Origin: Pseudomaricurvus sp. HS19
GTDB taxonomy: Bacteria; Pseudomonadota; Gammaproteobacteria; Pseudomonadales; Cellvibrionaceae
Direction: 5' to 3'
Assembly: GCF_009857815.1 (NCBI RefSeq)
Contig: NZ_WVVW01000001.1
Coordinates: forward strand, 1 to 64,000
DNA length: 64,000 bases
Positions within the stretch are counted from its first letter, which is position 1; each line of letters begins with the position of its first letter. The position numbers were made by a program, and so were the translations under genes. Shown piece after piece: positions 48,781-56,385 of this stretch. The notes beneath the pieces were generated by a model. It worked only from the letters and a program-made list of their open reading frames with translations. It had not been told where the DNA came from and searched no databases.

Positions 48781-50229
48781 ATGAGTATTCGACGTACCAA
48801 AATTGTAGCAACCCTGGGACCATCCACTGATGCCCCCGAAGTACTGGAAAAACTGATCAGGGCCGGGGTGAATGTGGTTCGCATCAACTTCTCCCATGGC
48901 ACCGCCGACGATCATCGGCGCCGGGTGGAGATGGTGAGGGAGCTGGCGGACAAGAGCCATCGCACTGTAGCAGTGCTGGGCGACCTGCAGGGCCCCAAAA
49001 TTCGCATTGCGCGTTTTGCTGACGGCCCCATTGAGCTGGGCGTGGGTGATGATTTCTTCCTCGATGCCGGCCTCGACAAGGAGGCGGGTAACCGCCTGGA
49101 AGTGGGCATTGATTACGCCCAGTTGCCCGACGATGTCACGGTCGGGGACAAACTGTTGCTGGACGATGGCCGCGTCGTTCTGCAGGTTACCGGTGTGGAG
49201 GGATCCCGCATTGCCACACGCACTTTGGTGGGTGGCCGCCTCTCCAACAACAAGGGTATCAATCGCGAAGGCGGTGGCCTGTCGGCAGATGCGCTGACGG
49301 AGAAGGATCATCGCGATATCGTGTTGGCGGCCGAGCTGGGGGTGGATTACCTGGCGGTCTCCTTTGTGCGCTGCGCCGCTGATGTGGAGAAGGCCAGGGT
49401 GTTACTGCACGCCGCCGGAGGCCAGGCAGGACTGGTGGCAAAGGTGGAGCGGGCCGAAGCTACCGAACCGGCGATATTGGATGAGATTATTCGTGCATCG
49501 GATGCGGTGATGGTGGCGCGTGGCGACCTCGGCGTGGAGATCGGCGATGCGCAGCTGATCGCCGTGCAGAAACGCATGATTGCCCGTGCGGAGGATCTCA
49601 ACACTGCGGTGATCACGGCCACGCAGATGATGGAGTCGATGATCGACAGCCCGCTGCCGACCCGCGCCGAGGTGTTCGACGTGGCCAATGCGGTGCTGGA
49701 TGGCACTGACGCGGTGATGCTGAGTGCCGAAACCGCCGCCGGCAGCTTCCCGGTGGAAGCGGTGGAAGCCATGGATCGCATTGCCCGCGGTGCCGAGCTG
49801 CACCCGACCACGGTCACCTCTGCGCACCGCCTGCACCAGAATTTCGAGAGCATTGATGAAGCCATCGCCATGGCCACCATGTACACCGCCAACCACCTGG
49901 AGGGAGTGAAGGCCATCATCAGCTTTACCGAGACCGGACGTACACCCATGTTTATGTCCCGTATCAGCTCCAGCCTGCCGGTGTTTGCCTTTACGGATCA
50001 TCCGCGCACCGAGAACCGGCTGGCGCTCTACCGCGGGGTGGTGCCGGTGACTTTCAGCACCCGCGGGCTGCAGCCGGAAACCCTCAACCAGGCGGTTGTC
50101 GATGAGCTGTTGCGGCGGCAGGTGGTGGCCGAGGGGGATCTGGTGATTATCTCCAAGGGCGACTACCTCAATGTTCACGGTGGTACCAATACCATGAAAA
50201 TTGTCCGTGTCGGGGATGTGATTCGCTGA
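48781..50229 (+). CDS. pyk: Pyruvate kinase
   Basis: 482 residues, close to E. coli PykA (480). It begins [20 protein letters not shown] and carries [25 protein letters not shown], the catalytic [13 protein letters not shown] and the [20 protein letters not shown] nucleotide/metal region. It makes ATP and pyruvate from phosphoenolpyruvate in the cytoplasm. A GAGGG site stands before ATG 48781. The 156-base gap after eda may contain a separate promoter, so coregulation with the HexR operon is likely but not certain. No terminator directly follows. Confidence 0.97.
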   Translation: MSIRRTKIVATLGPSTDAPEVLEKLIRAGVNVVRINFSHGTADDHRRRVEMVRELADKSHRTVAVLGDLQGPKIRIARFADGPIELGVGDDFFLDAGLDKEAGNRLEVGIDYAQLPDDVTVGDKLLLDDGRVVLQVTGVEGSRIATRTLVGGRLSNNKGINREGGGLSADALTEKDHRDIVLAAELGVDYLAVSFVRCAADVEKARVLLHAAGGQAGLVAKVERAEATEPAILDEIIRASDAVMVARGDLGVEIGDAQLIAVQKRMIARAEDLNTAVITATQMMESMIDSPLPTRAEVFDVANAVLDGTDAVMLSAETAAGSFPVEAVEAMDRIARGAELHPTTVTSAHRLHQNFESIDEAIAMATMYTANHLEGVKAIISFTETGRTPMFMSRISSSLPVFAFTDHPRTENRLALYRGVVPVTFSTRGLQPETLNQAVVDELLRRQVVAEGDLVIISKGDYLNVHGGTNTMKIVRVGDVIR

Positions 50230-50270
50230 TTTCCGGATGGCGCCTGATTCCTGTTCATGTTGGTCGATTT

Positions 50271-50298
50271 TTGACAAAAATGTGTATTGATGTATCAT
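50271..50298 (+). promoter_or_regulatory. Strong sigma-70-type promoter downstream of pyk
   Basis: TTGACA (50271-50276), a 16-base spacer and TATCAT (50293-50298), then GCGCCGCACG. No protein gene starts within 370 bases, so it may drive a small RNA or the 36-residue gene further on. Confidence 0.65.
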
Positions 50299-50445
50299 GC
50301 GCCGCACGTTCGGTGATTACCCTCAAACACCCGGGCAGGGGCAAACGCAGTCATAAGAACTCCGGTGGTACCCTGCCAGCAAGGCTCATAACGATTCTAA
50401 AAAGCCCGTCAGTGTTGGGCTTCAGCCTGTAACATTCTTCGCTAT

Positions 50446-50546
50446 CGTCATCGCGAGCGCAGCGCGGCGATCCATGTCTGTTCAGTCTGGCCGATTCGGT
50501 GTCAGGCATGGGTTGCTTCGGAGCTGACAGGCGCTCCTCGCAACGG
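50446..50546 (-). repeat. MITE-like element, copy C
   Basis: A 101-bp relative of the elements at 22201-22307 and 22361-22466, in the opposite orientation. It shares the CGTCATCGCGAG end, the CCATGT...GGCCGAT...GTG.CA..CATGG core and the GCTCCTCGCAACGG end. Confidence 0.75.
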
Positions 50547-50572
50547 CGTGGCATGGGATTGTTACGTATCTG

Positions 50573-50597
50573 AAGCCCATCACGCATGGGCTTTTTT
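50573..50597 (+). terminator. Rho-independent terminator
   Basis: The stem AAGCCCAT / ATGGGCTT, a CACGC loop and a T run. It probably ends the transcript from the promoter at 50271. Confidence 0.8.
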
Positions 50598-50677
50598 GCG
50601 CCCGTTATTTGGGTATTTGGTGATCGCGAACCGGGGAGGAGCAAGTTTTACCTGATTTGGCATTACAGGAGCTCAGG

Positions 50678-50788
50678 ATGCGTCGCATGGTTGGATGGCT
50701 GTGGCTTAATCACCGGGTGGTTTCCAAAGGCAAGCTGGTTGGTTGCATGGAAATTCACGGCGAGCGGGCAGGCAGTTACTGGTTCTGA
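50678..50788 (+). CDS. Candidate 36-residue small protein
   Basis: A 36-codon ORF (MRRMVGWLWLNHRVVSKGKL ... ending GSYWF) from ATG 50678. AGGAG at 50667-50671 with a six-base spacer is one of the best ribosome-binding sites in the window, and a Rho-independent terminator follows 28 bases after the stop. The sequence is basic with several tryptophans and no long hydrophobic run. I do not recognise it. The gene is inferred only from these signals; it could be a leader peptide or chance. Confidence 0.45.
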   Translation: MRRMVGWLWLNHRVVSKGKLVGCMEIHGERAGSYWF

Positions 50789-50816
50789 CGCGCCGTCTGC
50801 AGAGGCGCGACAGCAG

Positions 50817-50850
50817 AAAGCCGGAGTGGGGTTACCGCTCCGGCTTTTTT
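50817..50850 (+). terminator. Rho-independent terminator
   Basis: The stem AAAGCCGGAG / CTCCGGCTTT with an 11-base loop, continuing into T residues. It ends the unit holding the 36-residue ORF. Confidence 0.85.
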
Positions 50851-50967
50851 GTGCGCTGCGTTTGGCTACAGGGAGCTGTTGCGTTGCCGCGTGGGGACGG
50901 CTGTGTCAGACTGCGGGCTAAATTCAAACAATAGTTTTAGCCTCCCGATCAGGAAGACCCACGGCCG

Positions 50968-52305
50968 ATGACCGTCCCCGAGACCCTGCCACTCGACCTC
51001 ACACCCATGTCCGGCCATCTTCCCGCCGCACGCCCGTTACGCATCGCCCTGTTGGGTTACCGCAGTCACCCGTTTGTGGGCGGGCAGGGGATCTATATCC
51101 GCTACCTGAGCAAGGCACTGGTGGAGCAGGGGCATCAGGTGGATGTGCTTTCCGGCCCGCCTTATCCCGAGCTGGATCCCCGGGTACGGCTGATCGAGAT
51201 CCCCAGTCTTGACCTGTTCGCCGCTGACAATCACGTCACCGCCCTGCGCTGGCGCCACCTGCGTTCCTGGTCCGACTTCTTTGAGTGGTGGAGCATGCTC
51301 AGCGGCGGTTTTGCCGAGCCCTACACTTTCTGTCGCCGGGTGGTGCATTACCTGCGCCGGCATCGCGATGAGTACGACCTGGTGCACGATAACCAAAGCC
51401 TCGGCTTCGGCTTGCTGGAGATCCAGCGCATGGGCATTCCTGTAGTGGCGACCGTGCATCATCCCATCACCCGCGACCTGCGACTGGCATTGGAGGCTGC
51501 GCCCAACTGGAGGCACCGCTTGCTGGTGCGGCGTTGGCACTCTTTTCTCGGTATGCAGAAAAAGGTGGTGCAGCGACTGCGGCACGTGGTGACCGTATCG
51601 GAACAATCCCGCGGTGATATTGCCGCCGAGTTTGGTCGTCCGAGGCAGGCGATTGAGCTGATCCATAACGGAATTGATACAGAGACCTTCCGACCTCTGG
51701 ATAATGCCGAGCGGCATCCCATGCGTATCATGACCACCGCTTCAGCGGACCAGCCCCTGAAGGGTTTGCGCTTTTTGCTGCAGGCGGTGGCGGACCTGTT
51801 GCCGCGCTATCCGGCGCTGGAGTTGTTGGTGGTGGGCAAACTGAAAGAGGGTGGGCAAACCGATGCGCTGCTGCAGCAGTTGGGCATCGCCCACCGGGTC
51901 CGCTTTGTCAGCGGCATCAGTACCGATGAACTGGTGCACCTCTACAATGAGGCCGCCGTGGTGGTGTCACCCTCGCTCTATGAAGGCTTTGGCCTGCCGG
52001 CGGCGGAAGCCATGGCCTGTGGTTGCGCGGTGATCTCCTCCGATGGCGGTGCGCTGCCGGAGGTGGTGGGTGACGCAGGTGTGGTGGTGCCAGCCGGTAA
52101 CAGCCATGCCCTCGCGGCGGCACTGGATCAGTTGTTGGCAGACCCTGTGATGAGGCAAACGCTTGGAGCCAGGGGCAGGGCACGGATTCTGCAGCGTTTT
52201 TGCTGGTCGGTCTGCGCGTCCCAATTTGATGATTATTACCGCTCCATGATTAAAGACGCACGCAGTGCAGAAGAGACTTTTCCGGAGGTAGCGTGCAAAC
52301 CATAG
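50968..52305 (+). CDS. GT4-family glycosyltransferase
   Basis: 445 residues of the GT-B fold. The N-terminal half has LLGYRSHPFVGGQGIYIRYL, a typical acceptor-side glycine loop. The C-terminal donor domain has VVGKLKEGGQ and SLYEGFGLPAAEAMACG, the GT4 E-x7-E motif, with GLRFLL upstream (KGLRF). No membrane segment is present, so it works at the inner face of the membrane. AGGAAG is 13 bases before ATG 50968, rather far; a later ATG (51007) is possible. It overlaps the methyltransferase gene by 13 bases and leads a small cluster that probably builds or decorates a glycan or glycolipid. Sugar and acceptor unknown. Confidence 0.9.
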   Translation: MTVPETLPLDLTPMSGHLPAARPLRIALLGYRSHPFVGGQGIYIRYLSKALVEQGHQVDVLSGPPYPELDPRVRLIEIPSLDLFAADNHVTALRWRHLRSWSDFFEWWSMLSGGFAEPYTFCRRVVHYLRRHRDEYDLVHDNQSLGFGLLEIQRMGIPVVATVHHPITRDLRLALEAAPNWRHRLLVRRWHSFLGMQKKVVQRLRHVVTVSEQSRGDIAAEFGRPRQAIELIHNGIDTETFRPLDNAERHPMRIMTTASADQPLKGLRFLLQAVADLLPRYPALELLVVGKLKEGGQTDALLQQLGIAHRVRFVSGISTDELVHLYNEAAVVVSPSLYEGFGLPAAEAMACGCAVISSDGGALPEVVGDAGVVVPAGNSHALAAALDQLLADPVMRQTLGARGRARILQRFCWSVCASQFDDYYRSMIKDARSAEETFPEVACKP

Positions 52306-53030
52306 ATTTTGAGAAGCTGAAATTGCGCGACGGCGACTGTGTGCTGGATGTGGGTTGCGGTGAGGGCCGTCACACCATTGGTGCGTATCTGCAGGCTGGG
52401 GTGCACGCCGTGGGTGTTGATCTCAGCGAGACCGACCTGCAGACAGCGCGCGAACGGGCGCGTGATTTCCTGCAACCCAGTGGCAGCGCCGGCAGCCTGA
52501 CGTTCCAGCGGGCCAATGCCCTGCAGCTGCCCTTTGCCGACCACAGTTTTGACAAGGTGATCTGTTCCGAAGTGCTGGAACACATCGAAGATTACCAGGG
52601 CGTGCTGGCGGAAATTCGCCGGGTACTGAAGCCCGATGGACTGCTGGCGATCAGTGTTCCGCGCGCCTGGCCGGAAGAGATCTGCTGGAAGTTGTCGACC
52701 CAGTACCGGCAGTCGGAAGGCGGCCATATTCGTATTTTCAACGCCACACAGCTGAAATTCGACGTCGAAAAGCTGGGCTGGCGCCGTTACGCGCGGCACT
52801 GGGCACACGCGCTGCATTCCCCCTTCTGGTGGCTCAAGTGCTGCTTCTGGGAGCAGGACGACCAACCCCTGGTGCGCTGGTATCACCAGTTGCTGGTGTG
52901 GGACCTGATGCAGCGCCCCTGGCTGACCCGCGGGCTGGAGTGGTTATTGAATCCGCTGCTGGGCAAAAGCGTGGTGATGTATTTCGAGGCCCAATCCAAC
53001 CTGGATACAGGGAGTCGCAAGCATGGATAG
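52293..53030 (+). CDS. Class I SAM-dependent methyltransferase
   Basis: 245 residues. The SAM-binding motif VLDVGCGEGRHTIGAYL is near residues 17-33, followed by VGVDLSETDL and the Methyltransf_11 post-motifs FADHSFDKVICSEVLEHI. The start is GTG 52293 with GGAGG close upstream. It overlaps the glycosyltransferase (13 bases) and the toroid protein (8 bases), so the three are translationally coupled. The C-terminal third (residues ~165-245, Trp rich) may contact a lipid or the partner protein. Probable substrate: a sugar or polyprenyl-linked intermediate made by the neighbour (inference). Confidence 0.9.
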   Translation: MQTIDFEKLKLRDGDCVLDVGCGEGRHTIGAYLQAGVHAVGVDLSETDLQTARERARDFLQPSGSAGSLTFQRANALQLPFADHSFDKVICSEVLEHIEDYQGVLAEIRRVLKPDGLLAISVPRAWPEEICWKLSTQYRQSEGGHIRIFNATQLKFDVEKLGWRRYARHWAHALHSPFWWLKCCFWEQDDQPLVRWYHQLLVWDLMQRPWLTRGLEWLLNPLLGKSVVMYFEAQSNLDTGSRKHG

Positions 53031-54132
53031 TTTGCTACTGAGCCGGGGGATTTACCCGGCGGCGTACCTGCAGCAGACCGTGGACTACATCCTGTCGGTG
53101 CAGCGGGAAGACGGCTGCATTCCCTGGTTTGAGGGGGGCAAGGCGGATCCCTGGGATCATGTGGAAGCCGCCATGGGGCTGAGTATTGCCGGTGAACACG
53201 AGGCCGCTGAGCGGGCCTACCATTGGCTGGCGGCACAACAACTGGAGGATGGCAGCTGGTACGCCAATTACCTCGACAACCAGCCGCTCTACTGCGACAA
53301 GCGCGAAACCAATTTCGTGGCCTACGTGGCTACCGGTGTCTGGCACCACTACCTGGTGACAGGAGATCTTTCATTTCTGCAGCGACTCTACCCCTGTGTA
53401 GAGCGTGCCATCGATTTTGTTCTGCGTTACCAGTCCCCCACCGGAGAGATCTACTGGGCGGTGGGAGAAGATGGGGAGCCACTGCGTGATGCTCTGGTGA
53501 CCGGCTGTTCCTCGGTGCTGAAAAGCCTGGAGTGCGCAGTCAATATTGCCGCCACCCTGCAGCGGGAGCACAGCCTGTGGCGTGCCGCTTACCACCAGCT
53601 GTTCAACACCTTGCGCTTCCACCCGGAGTGTTTTGATCGCACCTGGGAGAGTAAGGCGCGCTACTCCATGGACTGGTTCTATCCGGTGCTGGCAGGGGTG
53701 TACGCAGGTGCGGAAGCACGGCAGCGCCTGCACGAGCGCTGGGATCAGTTTGTACGCAAGGATATGGGTTGTGTCTGTGTCAGCGACGAACCCTGGGTGA
53801 CCGTAGCCGAGTCCTGCGAGTTGACTATGGCGCTGCTGGCAGCAGGGGAGCACGGCAAGGCAATTCATTTATACGGCTGGCTGCACCAGTGGCGCGATGG
53901 CAGTGACGGTGCCTACTGGACCGGTTACCAGTACCGCGAGCAGGTGCTGTGGCCGGAAGAGAAGCCCACCTGGACTGCAGCCGCGGTGATACTGGCAGCG
54001 GATGCCATTACCGAGCACACCGGTGCGGCGCGCCTGTTCCTGCAGTCGCAGTTGTTGCCGGAAAAGGCTGGTGAAGTTACGGCCGGGGAAGAGGGCCGTG
54101 TGCGGACACACGGCGCGGCGGCGAAGGCCTGA
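53023..54132 (+). CDS. Alpha/alpha-toroid (prenyltransferase-like) protein
   Basis: 369 residues with repeating helix pairs and QxxDGxxxxWF/GSWY motifs: LSVQREDGCIPWFEGGKADPWDHVEAAMGL, LAAQQLEDGSWYANY, YQSPTGEIYW. These resemble the (alpha/alpha)6 fold of squalene-cyclase/prenyltransferase proteins and some glycosidases. No DDxxD or DxDD catalytic set is obvious, so the function could be sugar hydrolysis, epimerisation or lipid binding. No signal peptide. It overlaps the methyltransferase by eight bases and ends the plus-strand trio. Combinations of GT4, methyltransferase and such a toroid protein recur, in my recollection, in other bacteria; the role is undetermined. Confidence 0.8.
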   Translation: MDSLLLSRGIYPAAYLQQTVDYILSVQREDGCIPWFEGGKADPWDHVEAAMGLSIAGEHEAAERAYHWLAAQQLEDGSWYANYLDNQPLYCDKRETNFVAYVATGVWHHYLVTGDLSFLQRLYPCVERAIDFVLRYQSPTGEIYWAVGEDGEPLRDALVTGCSSVLKSLECAVNIAATLQREHSLWRAAYHQLFNTLRFHPECFDRTWESKARYSMDWFYPVLAGVYAGAEARQRLHERWDQFVRKDMGCVCVSDEPWVTVAESCELTMALLAAGEHGKAIHLYGWLHQWRDGSDGAYWTGYQYREQVLWPEEKPTWTAAAVILAADAITEHTGAARLFLQSQLLPEKAGEVTAGEEGRVRTHGAAAKA

Positions 54133-54147
54133 CGGATTCGCCGCCGG

Positions 54148-54780
54148 TTAACGGCGACGGAACAGGCCCAGGGTGTTGATGGTTGGCAGCTCGTCGAAGA
54201 GGCCGGAGGCTTTAGCCAGTTTCCAGATGTTGTAGGGCGCCTGGCCGCCATCCGCGGGGTTGGGAAAGATGTCGTGAATGGCGAGGATGCCACCGGGCTT
54301 GATAAACCTGGCCCAGCTGCGGTAGTCGGTCTGTGCCGCTTCCTCACTGTGGCCACCATCGATAAAAACCATGCCCAGTGGTGTGGCCCACTGGCGTGCG
54401 GCTACCGCTGAAGAGGAGACGACCGGCACCACCGTCTCTTCCAGCTTGGCTTTGCGCAGGGTAGTGCGGAAGGTGCGGAAGGAGTCCATCAGCTGTACGC
54501 CGTTGTCGTACAGATCGGGGTCGTGGTACTCCTCGCCCAACTGATGCTCCTCTGACCCGCGATGGTGATCCAGTGCGAACAGTACGGCGCCGTTCTGTTG
54601 GCAGGCGCTGCCGAGGTAGACAGTGGACTTGCCACAGTAGCTGCCGATCTCCAGACAGGGGCCGAGCCTCGAAGCCTCGAGGGCGTAATGATAGAGGGCG
54701 GTGCCTTCATCGTCGGCGAGAAAGCCCTTGATGCTGTCAATGTCGATGGGCAATTGAGGTTTGGGTAAAGCAACCGTCAT
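54148..54780 (-). CDS. Class I SAM-dependent methyltransferase (Methyltransf_24/CmcI-like)
   Basis: Start 54780 (MTVALPKPQLPIDIDSIKG) is set by AGGAG six bases upstream; an in-frame ATG 18 bases earlier is not supported. 210 residues: the SAM motif LGPCLEIGSYCGKSTVYLG, then ALDHHRGSEEHQ and the metal/substrate segment MVFIDGGHSEEAAQTDYRSWARFIKPGGILAIHD, typical of O-methyltransferases such as CmcI and TylF. It converges with the toroid gene (15 bases between stops) and diverges from the acyltransferase gene. Three 22-bp iterons stand just upstream. It probably methylates the same glycan product. Confidence 0.9.
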   Translation of the reverse strand: MTVALPKPQLPIDIDSIKGFLADDEGTALYHYALEASRLGPCLEIGSYCGKSTVYLGSACQQNGAVLFALDHHRGSEEHQLGEEYHDPDLYDNGVQLMDSFRTFRTTLRKAKLEETVVPVVSSSAVAARQWATPLGMVFIDGGHSEEAAQTDYRSWARFIKPGGILAIHDIFPNPADGGQAPYNIWKLAKASGLFDELPTINTLGLFRRR

Positions 54781-54800
54781 TCGTGGCTCCTGTGGCACGG

Positions 54801-54866
54801 GTTATTGTTCAGGCGAACACTTGTTATTGTTCAGGCGAACACTTGTTATTGTTCAGGCGAACAAGG
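54801..54866. repeat. Three 22-bp tandem repeats in a divergent promoter
   Basis: Units at 54801, 54823 and 54845, the first two identical (GTTATTGTTCAGGCGAACACTT) and the third differing in its last two or three bases. Each holds the dyad TGTTC-AGGC-GAACA (54806-54819 in unit 1). The period is two helical turns, so a dimeric regulator could line up on one face. Confidence 0.88.
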
Positions 54867-54932
54867 TAGTCGCCAGCATCTGGCTTGGCAACAGCAGAAG
54901 AACCATAAGGCAACATTCGGGATGAATTTTTA

Positions 54933-55655
54933 GTGCGACGCAACCACAAACCATACTGGCTGCAGCGCGCCGGCGAAATGTGTAACGATTTTCTGGTGCG
55001 TCACTTCTTCAGCAAACATTTTGATCAACTGGGTTGTCACCCCATGGTGGTGAAGCCTCTCTCCGCGGAAGTATTCGGTCGTAATATCTGCGCCGGCGAT
55101 TACCTGCACCTGATCAGCAGTCGTGACAATCCGGTCAAGTTGACCACTTGGCAGGGCAAGGGGCTGGACGGCAGCATTCGTATCGGCAACTACTGCCTGC
55201 TGTCACCGGGCACCAATATCATGTCTGCGGCGGCCATCGAGATTGGCGACAATTGCATGTTCGCCGCTGGCAGCTACATCTCCGACAGCGACTGGCACGG
55301 CCTCTACAATCGTCTGCGACCGTTTCGCTGCAGCAAGCCCATTGTGCTGAAAGACAATGTCTGGATCGGTCACGGTGCCCGGGTTGGCAAGGGCGTCACC
55401 ATCGGTGAAAACAGTGTAGTGGCGGCCGGTGCCGTAGTGGTGAAGAACGTGCCGGACAATGTGGTGGTGGGGGGCAATCCTGCACGCGTTATCAAACACC
55501 TCAATCCTGAGCGTCGTATGCTCAAGCGTGAGCGGATGTTTCAGCACAGCGACAGTTTTCATCAGACCCAGCGGGATTTGAACAGGTATCTGGCGGGGGA
55601 TAACTCGACGTGGGGGTGGGTGCGGAGTGTGTTGTTTCCTACGCGGGAAGATTAA
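54933..55655 (+). CDS. Hexapeptide-repeat acyltransferase
   Basis: 240 residues from GTG 54933; an in-frame stop immediately upstream rules out a longer form, and the ribosome-binding site is weak. Left-handed beta-helix hexapeptides run from about residue 75 (IRIGNYCLLSPGTNIMSAAAIEIGDNC) through VWIGHGARVGKGVTIGENSVVAAGAVVVKNVP, with the terminal GGNPARVI and the catalytic-type His in SDSDWHGLYN. This matches the WbbJ/maltose O-acetyltransferase superfamily, which acetylates sugars of O-antigen or exopolysaccharide. It is divergent from the CmcI-like gene and shares the iteron region. It probably adds an acyl group to the locus product. Confidence 0.9.
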   Translation: MRRNHKPYWLQRAGEMCNDFLVRHFFSKHFDQLGCHPMVVKPLSAEVFGRNICAGDYLHLISSRDNPVKLTTWQGKGLDGSIRIGNYCLLSPGTNIMSAAAIEIGDNCMFAAGSYISDSDWHGLYNRLRPFRCSKPIVLKDNVWIGHGARVGKGVTIGENSVVAAGAVVVKNVPDNVVVGGNPARVIKHLNPERRMLKRERMFQHSDSFHQTQRDLNRYLAGDNSTWGWVRSVLFPTRED

Positions 55656-55685
55656 GGTGTGTTTGGTGATGAAATTAAACCTTTA

Positions 55686-55781
55686 GTTTCGCCCTGCTCG
55701 GGCGAGTTACTTTTCTTTGTTTGGGCAAAGAAATACCGATACAGCGGGCACACGTGAGTAACCAAAAGAAAGCCCAGCCCC
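55686..55781 (+). repeat. Left inverted arm
   Basis: Begins GTTTCGCCCTGCTCGGGCGA, continues TTACTTTTCTTTG...CAAAGAAA, and then, after about 23 extra bases, AGTAACCAAAAGAAAG. The same sequence, inverted, forms the right arm at 56242-56315. This motif is widespread in gammaproteobacterial intergenic regions (recollection). Confidence 0.85.
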
Positions 55782-55984
55782 ACCTCCGCGCCGGAAAGCA
55801 AAAAGACGCTTTCCAGTTCCCTGCGCTCCTCGCGCTTCCGGGGTCGCCTTGATGCGCCGTCCCTGGCGCAACAAGGCTAAGCCGGCCGTCCATGGCCGTC
55901 TTCCCCCTCCACCACTGCGGTGCTCGGCGCTACGCAGGGGCCCCGGAGCCCGTGCCACATCGGCGTTCGTTTCATTGTACATTC

Positions 55985-56017
55985 CGTCATTCCCGCGCAG
56001 GCGGGAATCCATGACCG
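55985..56017 (+). repeat. Short hairpin repeat (REP-like)
   Basis: GTCATTCCCGCGCAGGCGGGAATCC-type hairpin, with a stem CCCGC/GCGGG, as found dispersed in many proteobacteria. Confidence 0.7.
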
Positions 56018-56241
56018 ATTTTTTTGGTTATCAGCTTTAACTGGTGTCTGTTTAAACGTGTGGTTCGGAGTGCGGACTTGAACCCCGTGCGAGCTGCCGA
56101 ACGGAGGGCTGGCTGTGGCGGAGAAGCGCACATGGACGTGCGCTTCAGGCCTGTTGGGCCAGGAGGGCCCATCAGGCCGGCCCCCGCAGACAGCCCGGAG
56201 AGAGGGGAGTCTGCTGGTGTTTTTTACCAGCTGACCAGCGA

Positions 56242-56315
56242 ACCCGGGGCGCCCTTTCTTTTGGTTACTTTTCTTTGGGCGACAAAGAAAAGTGACTCGC
56301 CCGGCAGGGCGAAAC
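56242..56315 (-). repeat. Right inverted arm
   Basis: The reverse complement starts GTTTCGCCCTGCCGGGCGAG and runs through CACTTTTCTTTGTCGCCC and AAAGTAACCAAAAGAAAGGG. It mirrors the left arm but lacks the 23-base insertion. Confidence 0.85.
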
Positions 56316-56385
56316 CAGCGCACCTGATTCACAGAAAAAACAACTAATCGCACGTCATCCCGATTTACCGGGTTTATTGCCCCGG

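Larger units (their letters stand above)
50230..50967. other. Gap after pyk with promoter, MITE-like element, hairpins and a small ORF
   Basis: Contents in order: the strong promoter (50271-50298); a hairpin AAGCCCGTCAGTGTTGGGCTT near 50402; MITE-like copy C (50446-50546); a Rho-independent terminator (50573-50597); a 36-codon ORF with a good ribosome-binding site (50678-50788); and another terminator (50817-50850). The rest, 50851-50967, shows nothing clear. Confidence 0.7.
55656..56385. other. Gene-free block bounded by inverted repeats
   Basis: No gene is supported; open frames here (55707-56012 minus, 55877-56353 minus, 56024-56347 plus) read repeat sequence. The block contains two inverted arms (55686-55781 and 56242-56315) and a central hairpin element (55985-56017). 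Confidence 0.7.

Noticed and set aside
50230-50600. 6S RNA or signal-recognition-particle RNA after pyk
   Set aside because: The sequence lacks the conserved SRP tetraloop region and a 6S-like long stem with central bubble; only a generic small-RNA unit can be suggested.
54801-54866. LexA (SOS) boxes
   Set aside because: The dyad is TGTTC-N4-GAACA, not the gammaproteobacterial CTGT-N8-ACAG nor the GAAC-N4-GTTC form, and no SOS gene is adjacent.
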